Shown here in pieces: positions 17,838 through 25,876 of a DNA stretch of 64,000 nucleotides. Below the pieces are notes generated by a model. That model was not told where the DNA came from, did no database searches, and saw nothing but the letters and a program-made list of their open reading frames with translations. The stretch's first letter is position 1, and the number at the start of each line of letters is the position of its first letter. Location of the stretch: the NCBI RefSeq assembly GCF_030865425.1, contig NZ_JAVFCB010000008.1:96465-160464 (forward strand), read 5' to 3'. The DNA comes from Microbacterium capsulatum. Its GTDB lineage: Bacteria; Actinomycetota; Actinomycetes; Actinomycetales; Microbacteriaceae. Made by a program: the position numbers and the translations under genes.

Positions 17838-19963
17838 TGGAAGATCTGGCCTGGGCAGTCAGACCGAAGTGGCATCGTTTCGAGTCCCCGCGCTCCTACA
17901 TGCGCCGCCAGTGTCAGGCTGCGGGTGTGCCGCTCTCCTTCGTCGAGCGCGGGCTGAAGCTGAAGGCCGATTACCATCGCTATACGTATCAGGTGTGGGC
18001 CGACGAGGCCGAGGCAGCAGCCACGATGGAGGCCGCCGCCGGTCGGCCCGCGGGCCACTATCTTCGCCTGAAACAACTCGCCCAGCCCGATCCTGAACAT
18101 GAGTACCAGGAACGATTCCTGTGCAGACTCTGCGCCGCCGGAGACCGCGTCGAACAGATCCCGCACGATCGCGAGAACTGGTGCCTTCGCCACGCCGGCC
18201 AGATGGTTTGGACGGGCCCGGGGTCAACCCCAGATACGCAACTCGTCGTCCCCTACGACGATGCACAGGCGAAGGCGGAACGCCGGTTCCGACGTCTCGT
18301 CAATAGCAGCCGTGTCAAAGCCCGTCTGCATGCGCGAGTGTGGGAGATGGTCCGAGACAACGCCTGGCTGACCGCGCCAGAAGGATGGAGCCCGGCGCTG
18401 GCGCAGTGCCTTGACGATCACGAGGTTCGGGGGCGCGCCGCGCTCTACGTCGAGACCGTCGCGGTCCTTGCCGTCCTATCCGAGGCGGCCATCGTCACCC
18501 GCTGGGCTTCGCTCCCGCCGCCAGACCTCCGGCGCGGCATCGTCGAGGCTCTACCGTCGGCTTGGATGCACGTCAGTGTGCTCGTGGAACGGATCGTGCT
18601 GTGGCTGCGCCCAATGCGCCGTGAACTGCGCCCCACGCGCATCGACCCACTGGACATCCCACTGGACATCGTCGACACACCGGCCATCATCGACATCACC
18701 GCGCCCTACCCCTTGTGGATCCAGCGCCACCCCCACGCAGTCGCAGAGTGGGCGTGGAGACGCAACGACCAAGCCCGAGATCCGTGGGAGTCACGAGGGA
18801 CATCCGTGAAGGCGTGGTGGGTCTGCGACACAGGACACGCCTGGGAAACCACCCCCTACCTTCGAGCAATCTCAGGCTGCCCCTACTGCGCGGGCCAGGC
18901 CGCATGGCTCGGACTGTCGGACCTAGGCACCCAGTACCCCGAGCTTGCGGCCGAGTGGGACCGCACACCGGGAGCAAACGCGGGAGATCCCGATCATGTG
19001 AGCACCGGATCGCGTCGGCGCATCAACTGGGTCTGTCAGCGAGGGCACCGCTGGGTAGCCGAAATCCAGAATCGAACGAGACTCGGAGCGGGCTGCCCCT
19101 TCTGCGCAGGACAACGAGCCATCCCCGGAGAGACCGATCTCGCCACCCTCCGACCCGATCTCGCAGCCCAGTGGAACCACGAACGCAACGGTGAACTGAC
19201 CCCGCACACGATCGGGGCTGCAACCATCCGGAAGGTGTGGTGGAAAGGTCCCTGTGGCCACGAGTGGCAAGCATCCATCAGCAACCGGACGCGGGGCGGC
19301 ACTGGATGCCCCTACTGTGCCCGCAAGCGTCCGATCCCCGGACTCAACGACCTCGCGACCGTTCGCCCCGACCTCGCCGCTCAATGGGACACGAGCAACA
19401 CGCTAAGGCCCGACGAGGTCCTCCCAAGCGCGGGCAAGAAGGTCACCTGGCGCTGCGCACGCGGCCACGTGTGGGAAGCGGCGATCTACAGCCGTTCACA
19501 CGATGGCCGAGGGTGCCCGTACTGTTCCGGACGGCGACCGGTGGTCGGCGAGTCCGATCTCGCCACCCTCCGACCCGATCTGATCAACGAATGGGACCCA
19601 TCGAACAAGCTGCAGCCCCACGAGGTGACTGCGCATTCGAAAATGCGTGCAACGTGGAGATGCGCCGACGGGCACGTGTGGAAGGCGATCGTCCAGAGCC
19701 GCACAAGCCGCCGTGGCACAGGATGCCCCACCTGCCGCGGCAAGCGCCCCGTCACCGGCCAGAACGACCTGGCGACGCTCCGACCCGACCTCGCGGCGCA
19801 GTGGGACACCAGCAACAGCAGCAGACCCGACCGCGTCAAGCCAACATCGAGACGTAAGGTGACCTGGAAGTGCACGAACGGACACACCTGGGTGGAGACC
19901 GTGATCAGCCGCTCGCACGGGAGCGGGTGCCCGGAGTGCGAGTCGGCTCGGTCGTCGGTGTGA
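17834..19963 (+). CDS. tniQ: TniQ-family target selector fused to six tandem treble-clef zinc fingers
   Basis: 709 residues. The N-terminal third resembles TniQ/TnsD: FESPRSYMRRQCQAAGVPLS and a zinc knuckle CRLC...CLRH (residues 97-120). From about residue 327 a DUF4379-like unit of roughly 68 residues repeats. Each has the form W-C-x2-GH-x-W ... GCPxC followed by a linker such as DLATLRPDLAAQWD. Five units are complete and a sixth ends the protein. In the third the first Cys is displaced (GPCGHEW). TniQ proteins choose the insertion site; the array plausibly reads DNA or RNA, which is inference. Confidence 0.85.
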   Translation: MMEDLAWAVRPKWHRFESPRSYMRRQCQAAGVPLSFVERGLKLKADYHRYTYQVWADEAEAAATMEAAAGRPAGHYLRLKQLAQPDPEHEYQERFLCRLCAAGDRVEQIPHDRENWCLRHAGQMVWTGPGSTPDTQLVVPYDDAQAKAERRFRRLVNSSRVKARLHARVWEMVRDNAWLTAPEGWSPALAQCLDDHEVRGRAALYVETVAVLAVLSEAAIVTRWASLPPPDLRRGIVEALPSAWMHVSVLVERIVLWLRPMRRELRPTRIDPLDIPLDIVDTPAIIDITAPYPLWIQRHPHAVAEWAWRRNDQARDPWESRGTSVKAWWVCDTGHAWETTPYLRAISGCPYCAGQAAWLGLSDLGTQYPELAAEWDRTPGANAGDPDHVSTGSRRRINWVCQRGHRWVAEIQNRTRLGAGCPFCAGQRAIPGETDLATLRPDLAAQWNHERNGELTPHTIGAATIRKVWWKGPCGHEWQASISNRTRGGTGCPYCARKRPIPGLNDLATVRPDLAAQWDTSNTLRPDEVLPSAGKKVTWRCARGHVWEAAIYSRSHDGRGCPYCSGRRPVVGESDLATLRPDLINEWDPSNKLQPHEVTAHSKMRATWRCADGHVWKAIVQSRTSRRGTGCPTCRGKRPVTGQNDLATLRPDLAAQWDTSNSSRPDRVKPTSRRKVTWKCTNGHTWVETVISRSHGSGCPECESARSSV

Positions 19964-20008
19964 TCTCTGAGCAGGATTGCTGACATCAGTCACTCGAGGC
20001 CGTTCTCG

Positions 20009-20443
20009 ATGGATGATCTTGTCATGGGACGAAACGTGCGGGGCGACGAGGCGGATGACCTACCAGCAAACCTCCGACGGCTCGCAAGCAGATTCGCCGT
20101 GGACTGGCCCGCTGTGATCGATGTCGGCGCGGGATGGTTTCCCCTGCTGATCAGGCTGGACGGCCAACTGGCCGAGATCGCGCCCGACTACGAGCTCCAC
20201 CAGTGCAAGTCGAAGTTCGGTGCCCTGAGCTTCTACGCGCAGCCGAGCGACGATCCGTCGATCTACAACGAGGAGTTCGTCGAGGCGATCCGCGCCGCGG
20301 AGTGGGAAAGCACTCGCACCTGTGAAGAGTGCGGCGAGCCCGCGGGCCAGTATGTCATTGGCCTTTGGGTCTGGACCCTCTGTGCCAAGCACGCGGCGGA
20401 GAAGAACGCCCAGTCCGAAGGCGGACATCCGGCAGGCCGCTGA
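20009..20443 (+). CDS. Small zinc-ribbon protein, function unknown
   Basis: 144 residues. The central part (IDVGAGWFPLLIRLDGQLAE, then KSKFGALSFYAQ) recalls a conserved bacterial family with the form GWxPLIxxLxxxLxxI and KEKFGxLRxY. The tail holds CEECGEPA...LCAKHA, a four-ligand zinc site. Start uncertain: ATG at 20009 or 20024, neither with a good ribosome site. First cargo gene after tniQ; no function can be assigned. Confidence 0.7.
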   Translation: MDDLVMGRNVRGDEADDLPANLRRLASRFAVDWPAVIDVGAGWFPLLIRLDGQLAEIAPDYELHQCKSKFGALSFYAQPSDDPSIYNEEFVEAIRAAEWESTRTCEECGEPAGQYVIGLWVWTLCAKHAAEKNAQSEGGHPAGR

Positions 20444-20446
20444 AGT

Positions 20447-20481
20447 CTAGCGTTTCGCTATACATCCTTAGATTTCGCTAG
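20447..20481. other. Small inverted repeats between convergent cargo genes
   Basis: TAGCGTTTCGCTA at 20448-20460 is palindromic, and CTAGCG (20447-20452) is inverted at 20476-20481. They lie between the stops of two convergent genes and may act as a bidirectional terminator, though no clear T tract follows. Confidence 0.3.
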
Positions 20482-21065
20482 ATTCGGCCTTCCGTCGTCG
20501 CGGCCGACCCCGCATCTATCAGCGCCGTGAGCTCGTCGCGCTGCGAGGTCGTGAGCCGGCCATGTCGGTGCCCATTGGAGATGGCCTGGCTGAGCAGGTA
20601 TGTCGGTGTTCCGAAGCGAACGCACTGATGGATCGCTGTCGCCAACTTCACGATCGGCACCTCACGCCACCAGGTGATCTGCTCGCTGTGGAGGTCCTGG
20701 CGGTGAACCACGTATTGGACGCCGCCGCTGCGCCGGATCCTTCGTTGGACGCCGACGGTCATGTGGATGTGCCCTGGGTTGATGTCGCTGACCTCGAAGA
20801 GATCCAGTGCAGTCTCGTGGCTCAGCGCAGCCTCCCGAGCGCCGGTCCACAGCACAGCTCGCATGTAGGGGTCGGCCTGATCGAACGGGTACTTCACGAA
20901 CCGATAGACACCATACGAGGCGTGTTCAAGGGTGCCACGAACGGCGAGCTGATTGAGCGCGCGGCGGGTGACCCCGAGTCCTTCCGCTTGGCTCGCAGTG
21001 ACGTAGCCGTGTTGACCCGACGCGGCCTCCCACAGCACGTCCCGGGCCAGCGCGTTCGACGCCAT
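20478..21065 (-). CDS. AbiEi-like antitoxin-domain protein without an AbiEii partner
   Basis: 195 residues. The N-terminal winged helix (GYVTASQAEGLGVTRRALNQ, then LEHASYGVYRF) and the following ALSHETALDLFEVSDINPG, HIHMTV and LATAIHQCVRFG are characteristic of the AbiEi type IV antitoxin/transcriptional regulator group. In AbiE systems the next gene encodes an AbiEii nucleotidyltransferase toxin. None is present downstream, and the upstream neighbour does not look like one. Confidence 0.82.
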   Translation of the reverse strand: MASNALARDVLWEAASGQHGYVTASQAEGLGVTRRALNQLAVRGTLEHASYGVYRFVKYPFDQADPYMRAVLWTGAREAALSHETALDLFEVSDINPGHIHMTVGVQRRIRRSGGVQYVVHRQDLHSEQITWWREVPIVKLATAIHQCVRFGTPTYLLSQAISNGHRHGRLTTSQRDELTALIDAGSAATTEGRI

Positions 21066-21101
21066 GTCAAAACACTACCGATTCCGTGGACATTCTGCCC
21101 G

Positions 21102-21773
21102 TCAGCCGCCGCGACTTCCGTCATCGTCCTCGAGGGCTTCCTCAATGGTCCGCGCGCCGAACTCAGCCGCCTCCGCACCGTAGAGGGTCCGGTCTCCCGG
21201 CTGAGGGTCGGGTGCCTCAAGCGCGAGTTGCTCTGCGGTCATCTCCTCCCATGCGCGGATCCTTGCCGCCCGCTCTGCCTGGAACCGTCGCGAGTGCGCA
21301 CGGAACACCTTGCCCACTCGCAGACTGCGTTCGACGCCGCGCTCCCAGCTGATCCAGCCACGTCGCCGCCACTCGATGGCGGCATGAATCCGGAAGTCTC
21401 CGATGAGCTGGCGTCGCTCACGGTAATCGAACTCGTCGACGATCGACGACGGGATGCCATCGGTATCAGGCAGGAGCTCGAGGAACATCTCAGAGAACGT
21501 CGGCCCCATGCCTGTGCGACGGCGCGTCTGTGCGATGAAGATCGCCGCAGCCAATCCCCACTCATCGGCAGTATCCGTTCCGGTGAACGACGCGAACACG
21601 TCTACCCAGGGAGTCGGCGGCGGGCCGTCGACTGACCTCCACCAGATCGGACGCGGATCGATAGCCACCAAGACCTCGACAATCACGGCCGACGCTGCAG
21701 GGGGCTGCGGCCCGACGGTCGGCCTCAGTCGGCGGGTCGCAGCAGCACACGTGCAAGCCGACATCCCGCGCAA
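21102..21773 (-). CDS. Conserved-looking protein of unknown function
   Basis: Up to 223 residues. The likely structured part begins VEVLVAIDPRPIWWRSVDGP, so a GTG near 21687 may be the true start instead of the ATG at 21773. It contains ADEWGLAAAIFIAQTRRRTG, IGDFRIHAAIEWRRRGWISW and a charged C-terminus. No catalytic motif or membrane segment is seen and I do not recognise the family. It is 36 bp upstream of the AbiEi-like gene and likely co-transcribed with it. Confidence 0.6.
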   Translation of the reverse strand: MRGMSACTCAAATRRLRPTVGPQPPAASAVIVEVLVAIDPRPIWWRSVDGPPPTPWVDVFASFTGTDTADEWGLAAAIFIAQTRRRTGMGPTFSEMFLELLPDTDGIPSSIVDEFDYRERRQLIGDFRIHAAIEWRRRGWISWERGVERSLRVGKVFRAHSRRFQAERAARIRAWEEMTAEQLALEAPDPQPGDRTLYGAEAAEFGARTIEEALEDDDGSRGG

Positions 21774-21804
21774 GCGCGGCGGTCGAGAGAGAAGAGATTG
21801 TTTC

Positions 21805-21844
21805 GTATGGCCTCCTGGATTATGCCATACCGACTAGGCCATAC
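21805..21844. promoter_or_regulatory. Three GCCATAC operator-like sites before the XRE gene
   Basis: GTATGGC (21805-21811) is inverted relative to GCCATAC (21824-21830), which repeats in direct orientation at 21838-21844 with a 14-bp step. The cluster lies between the divergent unknown gene and the XRE gene and overlaps an AT-rich stretch suited to a -10 box. Confidence 0.55.
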
Positions 21845-21873
21845 GGGAGCGATCGCCTCGCAACGCTGGATGA

Positions 21874-22158
21874 ATGGCGAAGCGCACCCGGGCCGACGAG
21901 GCGGCGTGGAGCGCGTACGCGAGCGAGTTGGCAGTGAACCTTCACCGGATCCGTCTCGAGCGCGGGTTGAGTCAGGAGGACGTCGCCTACGCCGCGGGCC
22001 TTACCCGGTACACCTACCAGAAGTACGAGAAGGGTGAGTCGAAGCCTGGGACGCCGGCGAACCCGACGCTCCGAACCCTGCTCGCGCTCTGCCAAGCGCT
22101 CGAAGTGACTCTCGTAGAAGTACTGCCGACCAAAACACCTGATCTCCGCCTCCGATGA
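21874..22158 (+). CDS. XRE-family helix-turn-helix regulator
   Basis: 94 residues, essentially one HTH_3 domain: NLHRIRLERGLSQEDVAYAA, then LTRYTYQKYEKGES and LRTLLALCQALEVTLVEVL. The basic N-terminus (MAKRTRADEAAW) precedes it. Three related sites lie just upstream, so it probably autoregulates and may set expression of the cargo on either side. Confidence 0.9.
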   Translation: MAKRTRADEAAWSAYASELAVNLHRIRLERGLSQEDVAYAAGLTRYTYQKYEKGESKPGTPANPTLRTLLALCQALEVTLVEVLPTKTPDLRLR

Positions 22159-22439
22159 GCGCCCAGCGAGATGATCCGCGGATCATACCGGGAGCGAGTC
22201 GGGACTTCTGACCTCGTCGACGACGGCTCTTGACCCCAGCGGCGCAACGCGCGGCGACTCTCTTGTTGACGCGCTAACCGATTGGGTGCCGGGGGCGGTC
22301 TTGGGCCGCGGATCTCGTTCCACGGCCCAAGCCCGACGGCTCGGATAGCCTCCTGCACCATCGTCGTTTTCTATGGTGCTGCGGCACCCTCCGGCGAGCT
22401 ACCCTAGACATAGCCCCATCGCCGACGGAGGGAGCCAAA
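22159..22439. promoter_or_regulatory. 281-bp intergenic region with three palindromes upstream of the Druantia-like operon
   Basis: ATGATCCGCGGATCAT (22171-22186) is a perfect 16-bp palindrome 12 bp after the XRE stop. TTGGGCCG (22301-22308) is inverted at 22323-22330, and GCACCAT (22355-22361) at 22373-22379. The region ends with GGAGGGAG before the GHKL start. It probably holds a terminator, the operon promoter and operators; which is which is not resolved. Confidence 0.4.
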
Positions 22440-23891
22440 ATGGGTCGCGCTCAGGAAGGTACGGTCGACTTGCTCGTACCTGACAACTTCATCCGCGCCA
22501 TCCGCGAATCCGGCTACGTGAGCCTGGCCACAGCCCTGGCCGAACTGATCGATAATTCCCTCCAGGCGCATGCCGCCAGCATCAATGTGACGGTGGAACG
22601 TGCCCACGCCGACGCGCTACCTGTGATCACCATCGAGGATGATGGCATCGGCATGAACAAGGACGAACTCACCGCTTGTCTGCTCTTCGGCGGCTCGTCC
22701 CGCTTCGACTCCCGCAACTCATTCGGACGGTTCGGGATGGGCCTCCCGGCCGCCTCGCTCAGCCAGGCACGCCGGGTGGAGGTCACGGCCTGGCAAGCAG
22801 AGACTCCCGCCCTCACAGTTGGACTGGACGTAGACGCCGTCGCCAGACGGGAGGGCGCAGCGCTGGCTCCCAGACCAGGCTCGGCCGGCACTTCAGCTTC
22901 TGGCTGCCGCGTCGTCTGGCGAGACTGCGACCGGATCGAGTACCGCCGCCTGGCCTGGCTGGAGCGATCCCTGCACCGCGACCTCGGTCGGATGTACCGC
23001 CGATTCCTGATGTCAGGGGTCGTGCTTCGCATCAACGGTAAGGCGGTAGCACCGACTGACCCGCTGTTGCGTTCGACCAAGATCAACGGAGGTACAGGCC
23101 ATCTGGCATTCGAGCCGATCCGCTACGAAATCTCCAAGACGGGTGGCGGAACTGGCTTCGTGACCGTCACCTTCGCCTCGCTTCCCGTTGCCCGCTGGCA
23201 CGACCTCGACAACGCCACCAAGCGTAAAGTCGGCATCATCGGTCAAGGTGGGGTATCCATCCTGCGGGCCGGACGCGAGATCGCGACTGGCTGGTATCTC
23301 ATGGGCGGCAAGCGCAAGGAGAACTACGACGACTGGTGGCGGTGCGAGATCGAGTTTGACCCCGACCTAGACGAGCACTTCGGCATCACCGTAAACAAGC
23401 AGGGGGTGCGACCAACTTCTGCCCTGCGTGAAGCCCTCGAACCAGAACTCGAATCTATCGCTCGTGTGCTGAACGCCCGAGTCCGCCAAGCCTTCGAGGA
23501 AGTAAAGTTTGAGGCGGCCGTTCAGGGGTCGTGCCGGATCGCGGGTGCCGCAGACGCTGACCTGCCGGTGATCCCCACCCCTGGCCGCACCGCCGGTGCC
23601 CTCACCTATCGGCTGGGTGCCGAGCAACTTTCCGGAGACTCCATGTTCAAACTGACGCTGCGGCAAAGGCGCCTCGACGTCATCATGAACATCGATCACC
23701 CGGCATTCGGTGCGCTATACCGTCCCCTCCAGGAGTTGGGAGACTCCGGCACCCAGGTGCGAACCGCGCTTGAACTAATGCTGCTGTCCTTCGCCCGCTC
23801 GGTCGCGTCGATGGGGCCAAGCGAACAGGAGTGTCGCGAACTGCTCGACGTCTGGGGCGCCACCTACGGACGAATGCTGGCTAAGTCATGA
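22440..23891 (+). CDS. GHKL (HATPase) ATP-binding protein, first gene of a Druantia-like pair
   Basis: 483 residues. The Bergerat-fold ATP site is complete: N-box ALAELIDNSLQ (Glu35, Asn39), G1 box IEDDGIGMN (about 65-73) and G2 box GRFGMGLPAASL (about 96-107). There is no histidine-kinase dimerisation helix, so it belongs with MutL/Hsp90/MORC-type ATPases acting as a nucleotide-driven clamp. A strong GGAGGGAG precedes ATG. Its stop overlaps the DruA-like gene by ATGA, implying a joint function. This family is not a component of the standard Druantia types known to me. Confidence 0.88.
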   Translation: MGRAQEGTVDLLVPDNFIRAIRESGYVSLATALAELIDNSLQAHAASINVTVERAHADALPVITIEDDGIGMNKDELTACLLFGGSSRFDSRNSFGRFGMGLPAASLSQARRVEVTAWQAETPALTVGLDVDAVARREGAALAPRPGSAGTSASGCRVVWRDCDRIEYRRLAWLERSLHRDLGRMYRRFLMSGVVLRINGKAVAPTDPLLRSTKINGGTGHLAFEPIRYEISKTGGGTGFVTVTFASLPVARWHDLDNATKRKVGIIGQGGVSILRAGREIATGWYLMGGKRKENYDDWWRCEIEFDPDLDEHFGITVNKQGVRPTSALREALEPELESIARVLNARVRQAFEEVKFEAAVQGSCRIAGAADADLPVIPTPGRTAGALTYRLGAEQLSGDSMFKLTLRQRRLDVIMNIDHPAFGALYRPLQELGDSGTQVRTALELMLLSFARSVASMGPSEQECRELLDVWGATYGRMLAKS

Positions 23892-25876
23892 CCGAACCAG
23901 ACGAGGGCAAGTTGCTTAACATATCGCTGCCCGGCGGCACCCCAAAGGCGGAGCGCGAAGGATTCCTCCGCTTGTGCAAGGCCCTGACCGAGGCAGATCT
24001 CGATCCGGCTGAGGCTCTTGACCGAGACCTCTGGTTCGCACGAGCAGATCTGGGAAACCTCTACAACAAGCCGACGCTCGCTGCTGCCGCCCATACGTTG
24101 ATCGATCTGGTCGAGCAAGGTTGGTCGCTATCGATGGCTTACAGACACGGTCCTTTGCTCACTCCGCCGCCAGCGAACCCCGACCCGGAGCTTGAGAAGT
24201 CCCGCATCCGACGCCAGGAGCACCTCCGTCGCGATTCCCAGCTTCGTAAACCCAGCGTCCGCCGTTTCGTAGAGCGCATGGAGAAGCCCCGCGACTTCGA
24301 CGGCAAGCTGGTCACCGTGTTCAACCTGATGCGGGATGGCCGCGAACTGGCCGATTCGCTGACGAGTGCCGCTGATCCCAGCTGCGTGATCCGCCCCTAC
24401 ATCCAGATCGTCGACGGGGGTACGTGCGAGCGAACCGGCTACGACCTACACGATATCTGGCGCTACTTCCGGCATACGTGGTCGAACGCCTACTTCACGG
24501 TGCCGGGTCGTTCCATGCCGGTCTTGGTCCGCGACGCAGCCACGCCGCACCACGCAGTCATCGGCTTGGCAGCGATCTCTAGCCCGGTGGTCCAGATCGC
24601 CGAGCGCGACCAGTGGATCGGCTGGGATACCGACACCTTCTTGAATGACGTCCGCGAGGCTCCGTCCGATGAGATCGCTTCGTGGCTTGCCGGAAGAATC
24701 GACGCCCAACTTGAGGAGATATATCTCGGCGATCTGCTTGCCGACAACGTGCTCCAGCCATCCGACCTCAAGCACCCAAGAAATGAAGTAATCGCCCTGC
24801 TACGAGCCGATGCCGAACGACATCGTCAAAAGCACCATCGAACTCCGCTCAGTGAAGTTCGGCAGATGGAACAGGACCCGTGGATTGAGCGCGCAACCTC
24901 TCCTCTGTTCCGCAGCAAGCGGTCGGCGACACTGGCCGACACCCTCGAGGCATCCCTCGCGCTCCAACCCTTCTTCTCACCGAAGCCCACGGCCGACGGC
25001 CTCCTTGACGCCCTGAAGGACGCCAAGGCTCGGGCGCAGATTCGCCGACTCGTCCGCCGGGCACGTGGTGAGCGAGTCGGTACCGTCATTGCCGACCTGA
25101 CGGTCTGCGGGGCTGTCGCTCCCTACAGTGCTCTAGCAGCGGGCAAGTTGGTCGGCGCGCTAGCTGTTTCACCCAAAGTCATAGCGGCGTACCGCGCGAA
25201 GTACGCCCGCCCCAGCGAGATCGCCTCCTCGATGGCAGGCCGTTCCATCGAACGTGAGTCACGTCTGTCTTTCATCAGCACCACATCGCTATATGGCAGC
25301 GGCTCCAGCCAGTACAACCGACTCCGCTGGCCGGCCGAGGTAATGGGTGGATCGAAGGACGAACGGATCTGCTTCACTGAACTCGGTCGATCCCGCTCCT
25401 TCGGAACCTCACAATTCACCGACGAAACTGTCGAGGCACTGGTTCGCCTGTCGCGGGTCAAGGGCTCCGTCGTGCGTGTCAACAGTGTCTTCGGCGAAGG
25501 CGTCAGCCCGCGCCTCCGAAAGGTCCGGCTTGGCTTGGCCGCCCTTGGGTGGCCAACTAGCGAACTCCTGAAGCATGGTCGAGAGCGAATCGTCTACGGC
25601 GTGAAGTTGGCCGAGAATCTGCGGGACTACTCGCTGGGGATCGATCCCGATCCCGAGTACTTGCTGGACCCAGAGCAAACGAATGAGACATCCGTCGGCA
25701 GTTGGTGGTTCGAACGGTGGGGCGAGCGGCGTGCGGAACAGCCCCGAGTTCGGGAGAGCATGCGTCGCCACCGCCTGGTCCGTCCGGTTAGTCACGGAGC
25801 TAGAGTCCCCTTGCCGGCCGATGACGTCGACGACGCACCCAGTGAATCGATGCTCTTCGCGGCCGAGGGCTTCTAA
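23888..25876 (+). CDS. druA: DruA-like protein (DUF4338), long form
   Basis: 662 residues. The DUF4338 signature of Druantia protein DruA is visible from about 168 onward: PYIQIVDGG, then GYDLHDIWRYFRHTWSNAY, PGRSMPVLVRDAA, HAVIGLAAISSPVVQIAERD and WIGWDTDTF. Later come VIADLTVCGAVAPYSALAAG and TTSLYGSGSSQYNRLRWP (about 463-480). Known DruA proteins, as I recall them, are shorter; here about 165 N-terminal residues precede the domain and a 100-residue tail follows. The stop codon overlaps that of the convergent nuclease gene. The biochemical role of DruA is not established. Confidence 0.88.
   Translation: MTEPDEGKLLNISLPGGTPKAEREGFLRLCKALTEADLDPAEALDRDLWFARADLGNLYNKPTLAAAAHTLIDLVEQGWSLSMAYRHGPLLTPPPANPDPELEKSRIRRQEHLRRDSQLRKPSVRRFVERMEKPRDFDGKLVTVFNLMRDGRELADSLTSAADPSCVIRPYIQIVDGGTCERTGYDLHDIWRYFRHTWSNAYFTVPGRSMPVLVRDAATPHHAVIGLAAISSPVVQIAERDQWIGWDTDTFLNDVREAPSDEIASWLAGRIDAQLEEIYLGDLLADNVLQPSDLKHPRNEVIALLRADAERHRQKHHRTPLSEVRQMEQDPWIERATSPLFRSKRSATLADTLEASLALQPFFSPKPTADGLLDALKDAKARAQIRRLVRRARGERVGTVIADLTVCGAVAPYSALAAGKLVGALAVSPKVIAAYRAKYARPSEIASSMAGRSIERESRLSFISTTSLYGSGSSQYNRLRWPAEVMGGSKDERICFTELGRSRSFGTSQFTDETVEALVRLSRVKGSVVRVNSVFGEGVSPRLRKVRLGLAALGWPTSELLKHGRERIVYGVKLAENLRDYSLGIDPDPEYLLDPEQTNETSVGSWWFERWGERRAEQPRVRESMRRHRLVRPVSHGARVPLPADDVDDAPSESMLFAAEGF

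Noticed and set aside
18820-19930. Regularly spaced DNA repeats that might be read as a CRISPR array
   Set aside because: The repeats have a period of about 200 bp, are in frame and encode zinc-finger units of TniQ; there are no short constant repeats with unique spacers.
20478-21773. Complete AbiE toxin-antitoxin system
   Set aside because: Only the AbiEi-like protein is recognisable; the neighbour lacks the nucleotidyltransferase motif GSxxxxD expected of AbiEii.
21798-22037. 79-codon plus-strand frame overlapping the XRE promoter and gene
   Set aside because: It covers the operator sites and reads the XRE gene out of frame with Arg-rich sequence.
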